DNA of 5,045 nt from Pseudomonadota bacterium (GTDB lineage: Bacteria; Pseudomonadota; Alphaproteobacteria; Rhizobiales; Rhizobiaceae): assembly GCA_023422735.1 (NCBI GenBank), contig JAFAGL010000033.1, positions 1 through 5,045 on the forward strand, written 5' to 3'. Below, piece after piece: positions 1-5,045 of the stretch (position 1 is the first letter of the stretch; the number at the start of each line of letters is the position of its first letter). The notes beneath the pieces are model-generated. The model saw nothing but the letters and a program-made list of their open reading frames with translations, made no database searches and was not told the DNA's origin. The position numbers and the translations under genes were made by a program.

Positions 1-1509
1 TGTCCGCTGCGTCCATGGTGCGTCATTTCGGGCGCGCCCAAGGACGCGCGAAGCAGGAAATGCGGCAACTGCCTCCGTCCCTTTGCCTAAACCCGAGCGC
101 AGGTCGAACATTCCGTTGTGGATCTGCATCAGGCCTTGGACGATTGGCAGGCCAAGCCCGGTGCCCTGTTCCGAATTGCCTTCCACCGCGCTGCCTTGCC
201 CAAACGGGCTCAGAACAAGCGGCAGCTCATGCGGGGCGATCCCCGGCCCGTTGTCCTTGACCGAAAGATACTGGCCGCGTCCCGCAGTCCATCCTACCCG
301 CAGGCGGATTTCTCCACCGAGCGGCGTGAACTTGATGGCGTTGGACAAGAGATTGAGCACGATCTGACGCACCGCACGCGGATCCGCATAAAGCGGCGGC
401 AAGTCGCGTTCGAACTCCCTGGATAGCCGTAAAGCCTTGTCATCGATTCTCAACTGCAGCAGGTGGCAGCCTTCATCCACGATTTCGGTCAAGACCACCG
501 CTTCCTCGTGCAGCTGATAACGCCCCGCCTCGATGCGGGAGAGATCCAGGATCTCGTTGATCAGCTTGAGCAGATGATCGCCGGAATCGTGAATGTCATT
601 CGCATAACCGCGATAAGTCTCGTTGGGCAGTGGGCCGAGAACTTCATTGGCCATGACTTCCGAGAAACCGAGAATGGCATTCAGCGGCGTGCGTAATTCG
701 TGGCTCATTGATGCAAGGAAGCGGCTTTTGGCGAGATTTGCTTCTTCCGCCCGCAAGCGCGCTTCGTCCGAGACTGACTTTTCCTTTTCAAGTCGCTCGA
801 TCAACCGGTCCTTCTCGTCTCGCAAAGCGCCAACCATTGTGGCTGATCGGTCGAATCGACTGGCAAAGAAAGTAAAAAAGGGCAGGGAGGATACGAGCAG
901 GAGCGCTAGGAGCGCGTCCGAAATCGTCCAGTCGGATGCGCCGGCAATCAGAAATACCAGAATGGGAAGAGCAAAGGTCGTCGCGACCGCGCCGCGCAAT
1001 GCAGATGTCAGCACGGCAGTGATGGCCACGGCAAATATCAGCACCGTGGCCTGGATCACGGGCAAGGAATTGGCGTCGCAAAACGAGCATTGAAGGCTTG
1101 CAAACCAGACCCAACCCAATCCGCTGACGCCATGAGCCGCGATGAGCGTGCCGAGCCACATGCGGGTCTTCAGGGTTTCGGCGGGGCTGCGAACAATCAC
1201 ACGCCCCCCAATCACCAAAGGCAGATAGGCCAGGCTTGCAAGAAGGGGCCAGAACAGACTGCCTTTTGGCAAGCCAAGCCAGGGACCGAAGGCCGTCAAT
1301 GCGATGAACAACAGGCAATTAGCGGCGGCAAGAGCGAGCGTTTTGTGCGCGTGCCGTTTCAAGCGGGTGATTTCCACTGCGCCTTCGCCGAAATGTGCGG
1401 CAACGCGATGCTGGATGGCGCGCACACCTGTTAGCGCTTCCGGGTTGCGGCCGGACGCTGCACGTTCCAGAATGTTCCTGTCAGCCGAAGCCGGCCCCTG
1501 CACGGCCAT
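1..1509 (-). CDS. Membrane sensor histidine kinase, PleC/DivJ/PdhS-like (C-terminal end off window)
   Basis: 503 codons are open to the left edge with no stop, so the far C-terminus is missing. Residues 1-54 look cytoplasmic. Six hydrophobic segments follow (about 55-78, 84-104, 117-138, 150-171, 173-191, 198-216) with only short loops, so there is no large periplasmic domain. A charged, probably coiled-coil linker (about 228-262) leads to the DHp domain. Its H-box is SMSHELRTPLNAILGFSEVM with phospho-acceptor His270. The ATPase domain has an N-box (LNLLSNAIKF, 385-394), G1 (DNGPGI, 419-424) and G2 (GTGLGL, 449-454). All key kinase residues are present. The DHp sequence is typical of the PdhS group, whose members phosphorylate or dephosphorylate DivK/PleD in alphaproteobacterial cell-cycle control. 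The many-helix, loop-poor sensor resembles DivJ more than PleC. Orthology and partner are inferred. The ATG at 1507-1509 lacks a good Shine-Dalgarno; an in-frame TTG five codons upstream is an alternative. It is divergent from the GST gene. Confidence 0.9.
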   Translation of the reverse strand, partial: MAVQGPASADRNILERAASGRNPEALTGVRAIQHRVAAHFGEGAVEITRLKRHAHKTLALAAANCLLFIALTAFGPWLGLPKGSLFWPLLASLAYLPLVIGGRVIVRSPAETLKTRMWLGTLIAAHGVSGLGWVWFASLQCSFCDANSLPVIQATVLIFAVAITAVLTSALRGAVATTFALPILVFLIAGASDWTISDALLALLLVSSLPFFTFFASRFDRSATMVGALRDEKDRLIERLEKEKSVSDEARLRAEEANLAKSRFLASMSHELRTPLNAILGFSEVMANEVLGPLPNETYRGYANDIHDSGDHLLKLINEILDLSRIEAGRYQLHEEAVVLTEIVDEGCHLLQLRIDDKALRLSREFERDLPPLYADPRAVRQIVLNLLSNAIKFTPLGGEIRLRVGWTAGRGQYLSVKDNGPGIAPHELPLVLSPFGQGSAVEGNSEQGTGLGLPIVQGLMQIHNGMFDLRSGLGKGTEAVAAFPASRVLGRARNDAPWTQRT

Positions 1510-1540
1510 GAAATGCGCAACCAAACCCTAACGACTATCC

Positions 1541-1555
1541 TTAACGCCACACTAA
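1541..1555. promoter_or_regulatory. Candidate CtrA-type site, TTAA-N7-CTAA
   Basis: TTAACGCCACACTAA differs at one base from the full CtrA recognition pattern TTAA-N7-TTAA used in alphaproteobacteria. It lies 32 bases upstream of the kinase ATG and about 73 bases upstream of the GST ATG. The adjacent kinase resembles the family acting on the DivK-CtrA pathway, which makes the position plausible. Short AT-rich motifs occur by chance, so this is only a candidate. Confidence 0.3.
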
Positions 1556-1584
1556 ACTCGAAACATTAAGAGACCCTTCTTGCG

Positions 1585-1601
1585 CACGCATCCGATGCGT
1601 G
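1585..1601. repeat. 17-base inverted repeat (CACGCAT-CCG-ATGCGTG) in the GST leader
   Basis: Two perfect 7-base arms, 1585-1591 and 1595-1601, flank a 3-base spacer. The repeat ends 26 bases before the GST start codon and before its ribosome binding site. No T-run follows, so it is not a terminator. It could be a small operator for a dimeric regulator or a short mRNA hairpin. Function is not determined by sequence. Confidence 0.45.
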
Positions 1602-1627
1602 TCGAGCAAGGAGCATTGGGAGGAAAC

Positions 1628-2239
1628 ATGAAACTGTTTGATGGCGGCCGCGCCCCGAATCCGCGCCGGGTGCGTATTTTTCTGGCAGAAAAGGGCGTCG
1701 AGGTGCCGTTGGAAAACATCGACATGTCCGCCATGGAACACAAGTCGGAGAAGGTTTCCAAACGCAACCCGCTAAAACGGCTGCCGGTTCTGGAGCTGGA
1801 CGATGGGACCATCATCTCCGAATCCGTCGCGATCTGCCGATATTTCGAGGAGGTTTATCCGGAGCCGGCCTTATTCGGGACCGGTCCTGTAGGCCGCGCG
1901 CTGTTGGAAATGTGGCAACGGCGGATCGAACTCTCCTTCCTGTCCTCCGTGGCGGCGGCATTCCGGCATATCCACCCGGCGATGAAGGAATGGGAAGTCC
2001 CGCAAGTTCCCGAGTGGGGCGAGGCGAACAAGCCTAAAGCGCTGGAGTTCTGTCGCTTTCTCAATCAGGAGCTCGCCCATCGCCCATTCATTGCGGGAGA
2101 TGAGTTTTCGATCGCCGACATCACAGCCATGGTCGCCGTCGACTTCATGAAACCTGCCCGGCTGGCTGTTCCTGATGATTGCGAACATGTGCTGCGCTGG
2201 TATCAATCCGTGTCCAAAAGGCCAAGCGCACAAGCGTGA
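1628..2239 (+). CDS. Glutathione S-transferase, GTT2-like
   Basis: This 203-residue protein is of normal length for a cytosolic GST, which conjugates or reduces electrophiles with glutathione. The N-terminal thioredoxin-like domain covers about residues 1-80. It begins MKLFDGGRAPNPRRVRIFLA, a beta-alpha pattern typical of GTT2-like GSTs. The glutathione-binding cis-proline is in RLPVLELDDG (Pro53), followed by the Glu-Ser pair at 65-66 in ISESVAICRYFEE. The helical C-terminal domain (about 88-203) contains the folding motif FSIADI (160-165). The APNPRR region has no Tyr, Ser or Cys in the usual catalytic place, as expected for the atypical GTT2 group; a histidine-rich stretch, FRHIHP (112-117), could matter. 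The ATG at 1628 is preferred over an in-frame ATG at 1580 because GGGAGGA sits just upstream and the fold begins at MKLF. It is first of a probable two-gene operon. Its substrate is unknown. Confidence 0.92.
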   Translation: MKLFDGGRAPNPRRVRIFLAEKGVEVPLENIDMSAMEHKSEKVSKRNPLKRLPVLELDDGTIISESVAICRYFEEVYPEPALFGTGPVGRALLEMWQRRIELSFLSSVAAAFRHIHPAMKEWEVPQVPEWGEANKPKALEFCRFLNQELAHRPFIAGDEFSIADITAMVAVDFMKPARLAVPDDCEHVLRWYQSVSKRPSAQA

Positions 2240-2865
2240 CGGCTTCGCCTGGCTTCGAGGAGCAACTGGTTGCCGAGATGCGCGCATGCCGCGTGTGTCG
2301 CGACCGGCCCACCGGGGTGCCGTTGGCGCACCAGCCAAGACCGATCTTCGTCGTATCGCGGCAAGCGCGCATCCTGATCGCGAGCCAGGCGCCGGGAGTG
2401 CGCGCCCATGTGAGCGGGATTCCCTTTCAGGATCCTTCTGGTGTCAGGCTGCGAAACTGGCTTGGCGTTAACGAAAAGCAGTTCTACGATCCACGCAATT
2501 TCGCTATTTTGCCGATGGGGTTCTGCTTTCCCGGCCATGATGCCCAAGGCGGAGACCTGCCGCCGCGGCGTGAATGCGCCCCGTTATGGCGCGAGCAGGC
2601 ACTGTCCTTGCTGACGAATATCCACCTTGTGCTTTTGATCGGCAGTCATGCGCAAAAGTATCATCTGACCGATCGGCGCTCGATGACCGAGACCGTGCGC
2701 GATTGGCGCGAGAGTTTGGCGGCAGATAACGGGCGCGTCACACTGCCTTTGCCTCACCCGTCTTGGCGAAACACGGCATGGCTCAAGCGCAATCTCTGGT
2801 TTGAAGAGGAATTGCTTCCGGTTTTGCGAGCCCGGGTTGCTAAGATGCTGACGTCTGTAGATTAG
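2236..2865 (+). CDS. Uracil-DNA glycosylase superfamily protein, Fe-S type (uncharacterised)
   Basis: A 209-residue protein with the outline of family 4-like uracil-DNA glycosylases, base-excision enzymes that remove uracil from DNA. Visible signatures are a CxxC (Cys18, Cys21), the motif-A region LIASQAPG (47-54), SGIPFQDPSG (60-69, matching TGRPFVG-type loops), MGFCFPG with Cys97, Cys114, a hydrophobic strand VLLIG (132-136), and motif B LPHPS (172-176). The four cysteines are spaced as expected for the [4Fe-4S] ligands of family 4. Motif A reads SQAPG rather than GEGPG, and the acidic residues that follow it in family 4 are absent, so true uracil excision is uncertain. The GTG start at 2236 overlaps the GST stop codon (GTGA), and no good Shine-Dalgarno is seen, which points to translational coupling. 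An upstream ATG at 2179 would overlap GST by 61 bases and add sequence unlike the family. An ATG at 2278 would cut the first helix. Confidence 0.82.
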   Translation: MTASPGFEEQLVAEMRACRVCRDRPTGVPLAHQPRPIFVVSRQARILIASQAPGVRAHVSGIPFQDPSGVRLRNWLGVNEKQFYDPRNFAILPMGFCFPGHDAQGGDLPPRRECAPLWREQALSLLTNIHLVLLIGSHAQKYHLTDRRSMTETVRDWRESLAADNGRVTLPLPHPSWRNTAWLKRNLWFEEELLPVLRARVAKMLTSVD

Positions 2866-2877
2866 AAAATTTTTCTT
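2863..2877. promoter_or_regulatory. Lrp-type operator candidate upstream of the Lrp/AsnC gene
   Basis: TAGAAAATTTTTCTT matches the E. coli Lrp selection consensus YAGHAWATTWTDCTR at 14 of 15 positions; only the last base differs. Bases 2864-2876 form a perfect palindrome, AGAAAA-T-TTTTCT. The site overlaps the stop codon of the UDG-like gene and lies 56-70 bases before the regulator's ATG. Lrp/AsnC proteins commonly autoregulate. Whether this DecR-like protein shares the Lrp motif is an inference. Confidence 0.5.
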
Positions 2878-2903
2878 GCAAACCTGCGCATAATGCCCTT
2901 AAT
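2875..2903 (+). promoter_or_regulatory. Possible promoter of the Lrp/AsnC gene
   Basis: CTTGCA (2875-2880) and CTTAAT (2898-2903) are separated by 17 bases. Each matches the alphaproteobacterial housekeeping pattern (CTTGAC / CTATAT) at four of six positions. The -35 would overlap the Lrp-like palindrome, fitting negative autoregulation. The match is weak. Confidence 0.25.
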
Positions 2904-2932
2904 CGAGCATATCATTCCAAAGCGGGTGCGAT

Positions 2933-3418
2933 ATGGATAGGCTCGATCGAAAAATTCTGCGTCTCTTGCAGGAAAACTCCACGCTGGCCGTGGCCGATGT
3001 TGCGAAAAAGGTCGGCCTTTCCACCACTCCATGCTGGCGGCGCATCCAAAAGCTGGAAGAAGAAGGCGTTATCAAGCGGCGCGTGGCCGTTCTGGACCCG
3101 GTCAAGGTCAATGCGCGGGTCACGGTGTTCGTGGCGATTCGAACCGGCTCTCACAGCCATGAATGGCTCAAACGCTTTTCGGAAGTGGTGCAGGATTTTC
3201 CCGAAGTGGTCGAATTCTACCGCATGAGCGGGGATGTCGATTATCTGTTTCGGGTGGTTGTGCCGGACATCGCGGCTTATGACGCTTTCTACAAGCGCCT
3301 CATCGCCAAGATCGAGATCCGCGACGTGTCCTCATCCTTTGCGATGGAGCAGATCAAATACACCACCGAGTTGCCGCTTGATTACATGGTGCTGGACAAG
3401 GAAAGTTCAGCGAACTGA
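2933..3418 (+). CDS. Lrp/AsnC family transcriptional regulator, DecR-like
   Basis: A 161-residue protein, full length for the family. The N-terminal winged HTH spans about residues 3-50 (DRKILRLLQENSTLAVADVA, recognition helix around TTPCWRRIQKLEEEG at 31-45). The C-terminal RAM/AsnC ligand-binding domain spans about 64-147. Several stretches closely match E. coli DecR (YbaO): TTPCWRR, VAVLDP, FYRMSGDVDYLFRV and SSSFAMEQIKYTTELPL. DecR activates a cysteine desulfidase operon in response to cysteine. No such gene is visible here, so ligand and targets are unknown. The ATG at 2933 begins MDRLDRKIL, the typical family start; its Shine-Dalgarno is poor (GCGGGTGC). The 67-base gap after the UDG-like gene and the Lrp-like palindrome in it suggest its own, autoregulated promoter. 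It converges on the dehydrogenase gene across a shared terminator. Confidence 0.93.
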   Translation: MDRLDRKILRLLQENSTLAVADVAKKVGLSTTPCWRRIQKLEEEGVIKRRVAVLDPVKVNARVTVFVAIRTGSHSHEWLKRFSEVVQDFPEVVEFYRMSGDVDYLFRVVVPDIAAYDAFYKRLIAKIEIRDVSSSFAMEQIKYTTELPLDYMVLDKESSAN

Positions 3419-3428
3419 GCATGCTTTC

Positions 3429-3473
3429 GAAAAGAAAAGCCGGCGCTGCGGGTGATGCCGCGCCGGCGTTTTC
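3429..3473. terminator. Bidirectional rho-independent terminator
   Basis: The perfect GC-rich arms GCCGGCGC (3439-3446) and GCGCCGGC (3460-3467) enclose a 13-base loop. An outer GAAAA/TTTTC pairing (3434-3438 with 3469-3473) extends the stem past one bulged G. On the plus strand the stem is followed by GTTTTC, ending the Lrp/AsnC transcript 20 bases past its stop. On the minus strand it is followed by TTTTCTTTTC, ending the permease-dehydrogenase transcript. Confidence 0.85.
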
Positions 3474-3481
3474 TGAATAAG

Positions 3482-4351
3482 TTACTTTTCAAGCCGGGCT
3501 AGCAGGGAAGACGTATCCCAGCGGTTGCCGCCCAGTGCTTGCACATCCTTGTAGAACTGGTCGACAAGCGCGGTAAGCGGAAGGCGGGCACCGTTACGAT
3601 CGGATTCCTCTAGAACGATGCCGAGATCCTTGCGCATCCAGTCGACGGCAAACCCGAACTCATATTCGCCTTGGTTCATCGTCTTGTGGCGGTTTTCCAT
3701 CTGCCAGGAGCCTGCGGCACCCTTGGAAATGACATCCACGACTTTCTCGATATCGAGGCCAGATTTCTTTCCGAAATGGATGGCTTCCGCGAGGCCTTGA
3801 ACGATGCCTGCGATACATATCTGGTTCATCATCTTTGTGAGCTGACCGGAACCGGCAGGCCCCATCAGTCCAACCATTTTCGCATAAGCTTCGATCACCG
3901 GCTTTGCGCGCTCGAAGATTGCCTGTTCACCGCCGACCATGACGGTCAGAGCACCATTTTCAGCACCGGCCTGCCCACCTGAAACCGGGGCATCCAGGAA
4001 ATGGAAACCGCCTTGCGTTGCTGCAGCGTCGAGTTCGCGCGCCACTTCGGCAGAGGCCGTGGTGTTGTCGATGAAAACCGCCCCCTTCTTCATCGCCGCG
4101 AACGCGCCGTCGGACCCGGTGGTGACTGAACGCAGGTCATCGTCATTGCCCACGCAGCAGAAAACGAATTCCTTGTTTTTAGCCGCCTCGGCCGGCGTGT
4201 CGGCGAATTCTCCCCCGTAAGCGTCAACCCACGCCTTCGCCTTGGTAGTCGTGCGGTTGTAGACGGTAACGTCGTGGCCACCCTTGCGCTTCAAATGGCC
4301 TGCCATCGGGTATCCCATCACGCCCAGGCCGATGAATGCGACATTTGCCAT
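3482..4351 (-). CDS. NAD(P)-dependent beta-hydroxyacid dehydrogenase (3-hydroxyisobutyrate dehydrogenase family)
   Basis: A 289-residue protein, normal length for this cytoplasmic oxidoreductase family, which includes 3-hydroxyisobutyrate dehydrogenase, tartronate semialdehyde reductase and glyoxylate/succinic semialdehyde reductases. The Rossmann domain (about 1-165) starts with the dinucleotide motif FIGLGVMG (6-13). YNR (31-33) puts an arginine after the second strand, which suggests NADP(H) preference. The substrate loop is DAPVSGGQAGAENGALTVMV (120-139). The all-helical C-terminal domain carries the catalytic lysine in GSGQLTKMMNQ (Lys173, with Asn177), and KDL (241-243) is also conserved in the family. 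All expected catalytic residues are present. The exact substrate cannot be read from the sequence; labels such as GarR or MmsB would be over-calls. The ATG at 4349-4351 follows GGAAGGA at a good distance. It lies 36 bases after the ABC permease gene on the same strand, so co-transcription is likely. Confidence 0.92.
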   Translation of the reverse strand: MANVAFIGLGVMGYPMAGHLKRKGGHDVTVYNRTTTKAKAWVDAYGGEFADTPAEAAKNKEFVFCCVGNDDDLRSVTTGSDGAFAAMKKGAVFIDNTTASAEVARELDAAATQGGFHFLDAPVSGGQAGAENGALTVMVGGEQAIFERAKPVIEAYAKMVGLMGPAGSGQLTKMMNQICIAGIVQGLAEAIHFGKKSGLDIEKVVDVISKGAAGSWQMENRHKTMNQGEYEFGFAVDWMRKDLGIVLEESDRNGARLPLTALVDQFYKDVQALGGNRWDTSSLLARLEK

Positions 4352-4387
4352 CTATGTTTCCTTCCAGTTTGCGTGGAGCAGAAGCCG

Positions 4388-5045
4388 TTAGCGCTTCAGG
4401 TGCCGTGTGATCCTGCGCTCGGCCCATTCCACGATGTGGCGCAGCGTTTCCACGATCGCGAGATAGATAAGGGCAGCATAAAGATAGGTTTGAAAATCGA
4501 AGCTGCGCGAATAAGCGCGCCGCGTTTCGCCCATCAGATCGTATACCGTGATAATGGCCACGATCGCTGAACCCTTGATCATGAGAATGAATTCATTGCC
4601 ATATGGGCGCAGCGCCACGATCAGGGCTTGGGGGAAAATCACCAGCCGGAGCGTATGCCAGCGCGACAAACCGAGCGATGCAGCGCCTTCCCACTGACCG
4701 CTTCCAACGCTTTGCAGCGCGCCCCTGAGAATTTCCGCCTGATAAGCTGCGGTGTTCAAGGTGAAGGCAAACAGCGCGCAATTCCACGCATCGCGGAAAA
4801 CGACCCACAATCCGATCGCTTCCAGCTGCGGGCGAAACGATCCGAAGCCGTAATAGATCAGAAATGTCTGGGCGATCAGCGGCGTGCCGCGAAAGAAATA
4901 CACATAGGCATAAGATAGCGCGCGGCCGATGCGGTTCGAACTCATCCGTCCCCAGGCGATAGGCAGAGACAGCAATGCGCCCAGGATGATCGAAAGCGTG
5001 ACGAGCTGCAGGGTGACGACCAGACCGGACCAGTAACGACCGGCA
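4388..5045 (-). CDS. Polar amino acid ABC transporter permease, HisM/ArtM/OccM-like (N-terminus off window)
   Basis: 218 residues are visible and the frame is open to the right edge. About 15-25 N-terminal residues are missing compared with the usual 230-240. It is an inner-membrane permease of the HAAT amino acid uptake family, which pairs with a second permease, an ATPase and a periplasmic binding protein. The visible part starts AGRYWSGLVVTLQLVTLSII, the typical first helix. The family motif YFFRGTPLIAQTFLIYYG (visible residues 49-66) follows. The EAA loop that docks on the ATPase is EGAASLGLSRWHTLRLVIFP (119-138). Hydrophobic helices continue near 151-170 and 186-204, ending in a basic tail (RRITRHLKR). 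The sequence pattern suggests the HisM side of the pair and substrates such as histidine, arginine, lysine or opines, but specificity comes from the unseen binding protein. The other transporter genes are expected upstream, to the right of the window. Confidence 0.92.
   Translation of the reverse strand, partial: AGRYWSGLVVTLQLVTLSIILGALLSLPIAWGRMSSNRIGRALSYAYVYFFRGTPLIAQTFLIYYGFGSFRPQLEAIGLWVVFRDAWNCALFAFTLNTAAYQAEILRGALQSVGSGQWEGAASLGLSRWHTLRLVIFPQALIVALRPYGNEFILMIKGSAIVAIITVYDLMGETRRAYSRSFDFQTYLYAALIYLAIVETLRHIVEWAERRITRHLKR

Larger units (their letters stand above)
1510..1627. promoter_or_regulatory. Divergent promoter region between kinase and GST genes
   Basis: These 118 bases separate divergent start codons and must carry promoters for both the kinase (minus) and the GST-UDG pair (plus). 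The stretch from about 1521 to 1570 is richer in A and T than the flanking genes. I cannot identify a convincing -35/-10 pair on either strand. It holds a CtrA-like motif and a 17-base inverted repeat, listed separately, and the GST ribosome binding site GGGAGGA at 1618-1624. Confidence 0.6.

Noticed and set aside
30..39. Palindrome GGGCGCGCCC
   Set aside because: It is inside the kinase coding tail in GC-rich sequence, has no T-run and no partner element; expected by chance.
15..426. Overlapping plus-strand open frames opposite the kinase C-terminal domain
   Set aside because: They lie antisense to a kinase with intact N, G1 and G2 boxes, are low in complexity with many Arg and Pro, and match no family I recognise. 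They are by-products of GC-rich coding DNA.
623..1093. Plus-strand open frame of 156 codons, Ser/Arg/Ala rich
   Set aside because: It is a shadow of the kinase sensor and H-box region; no ribosome binding site and no recognisable domain.
788..1318. Minus-strand open frame of 176 codons inside the kinase region
   Set aside because: It is in a different frame from the kinase, rich in Cys, Arg and His with no family pattern, while the kinase frame reads clean membrane helices and a coiled coil over the same bases.
1871..2547. Minus-strand open frames opposite the GST and UDG-like genes
   Set aside because: They are antisense to two well-supported genes, and their sequences show no conserved motif.
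3437..3473. Repeat element or part of an insertion sequence
   Set aside because: The hairpin has flanking T-runs on both strands and sits between convergent stops, so a terminator explains it; no target duplication or transposase is present.
4973..4975. TTG as the start of the ABC permease
   Set aside because: The frame continues upstream to the window edge with the family's typical first helix (WSGLVVTLQLVTLSIILGA), so this TTG is an internal leucine.

Overview
The window reads as ordinary, gene-dense alphaproteobacterial chromosome, most likely from the Hyphomicrobiales and plausibly Brucella/Ochrobactrum or a close relative. The basis is protein similarity recalled from family knowledge, moderately high GC, short intergenic gaps, and a PleC/DivJ/PdhS-type histidine kinase core. 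No database search was possible, so the genus is an inference.

Layout: (1) positions 1-1509, minus strand: a six-helix membrane sensor histidine kinase, complete through its catalytic core, with the C-terminal tail running off the left edge. (2) 1510-1627: a divergent regulatory region with a CtrA-like motif and a short perfect inverted repeat. (3) 1628-2865, plus strand: a GTT2-like glutathione S-transferase, then an uncharacterised uracil-DNA-glycosylase-superfamily protein that starts at a GTG overlapping the GST stop by 4 bases (GTGA). (4) 2866-3418, plus strand: an Lrp/AsnC regulator closely resembling E. coli DecR. An almost perfect Lrp-type operator lies 56-70 bases before its start. 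(5) 3429-3473: a strong, apparently bidirectional terminator between convergent genes. (6) 3482-5045, minus strand: a probable operon of a polar amino acid ABC transporter permease (N-terminus beyond the right edge) followed by a beta-hydroxyacid dehydrogenase.

Working together: GST and the UDG-like protein are probably translationally coupled, which hints at a detoxification/DNA-damage theme. The permease and dehydrogenase probably serve uptake and metabolism of a small amino or hydroxy acid. The DecR-like regulator converges on that operon and may or may not control it. The kinase belongs to the family that feeds the DivK-CtrA cell-cycle circuit. I see no mobile element, CRISPR array, tRNA or rRNA, and no clearly novel multi-gene system. 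The best leads are the Lrp box, the CtrA-like site beside the kinase, the periplasmic CxxC in the kinase sensor, and the four-cysteine UDG-like protein with an unusual active-site motif.
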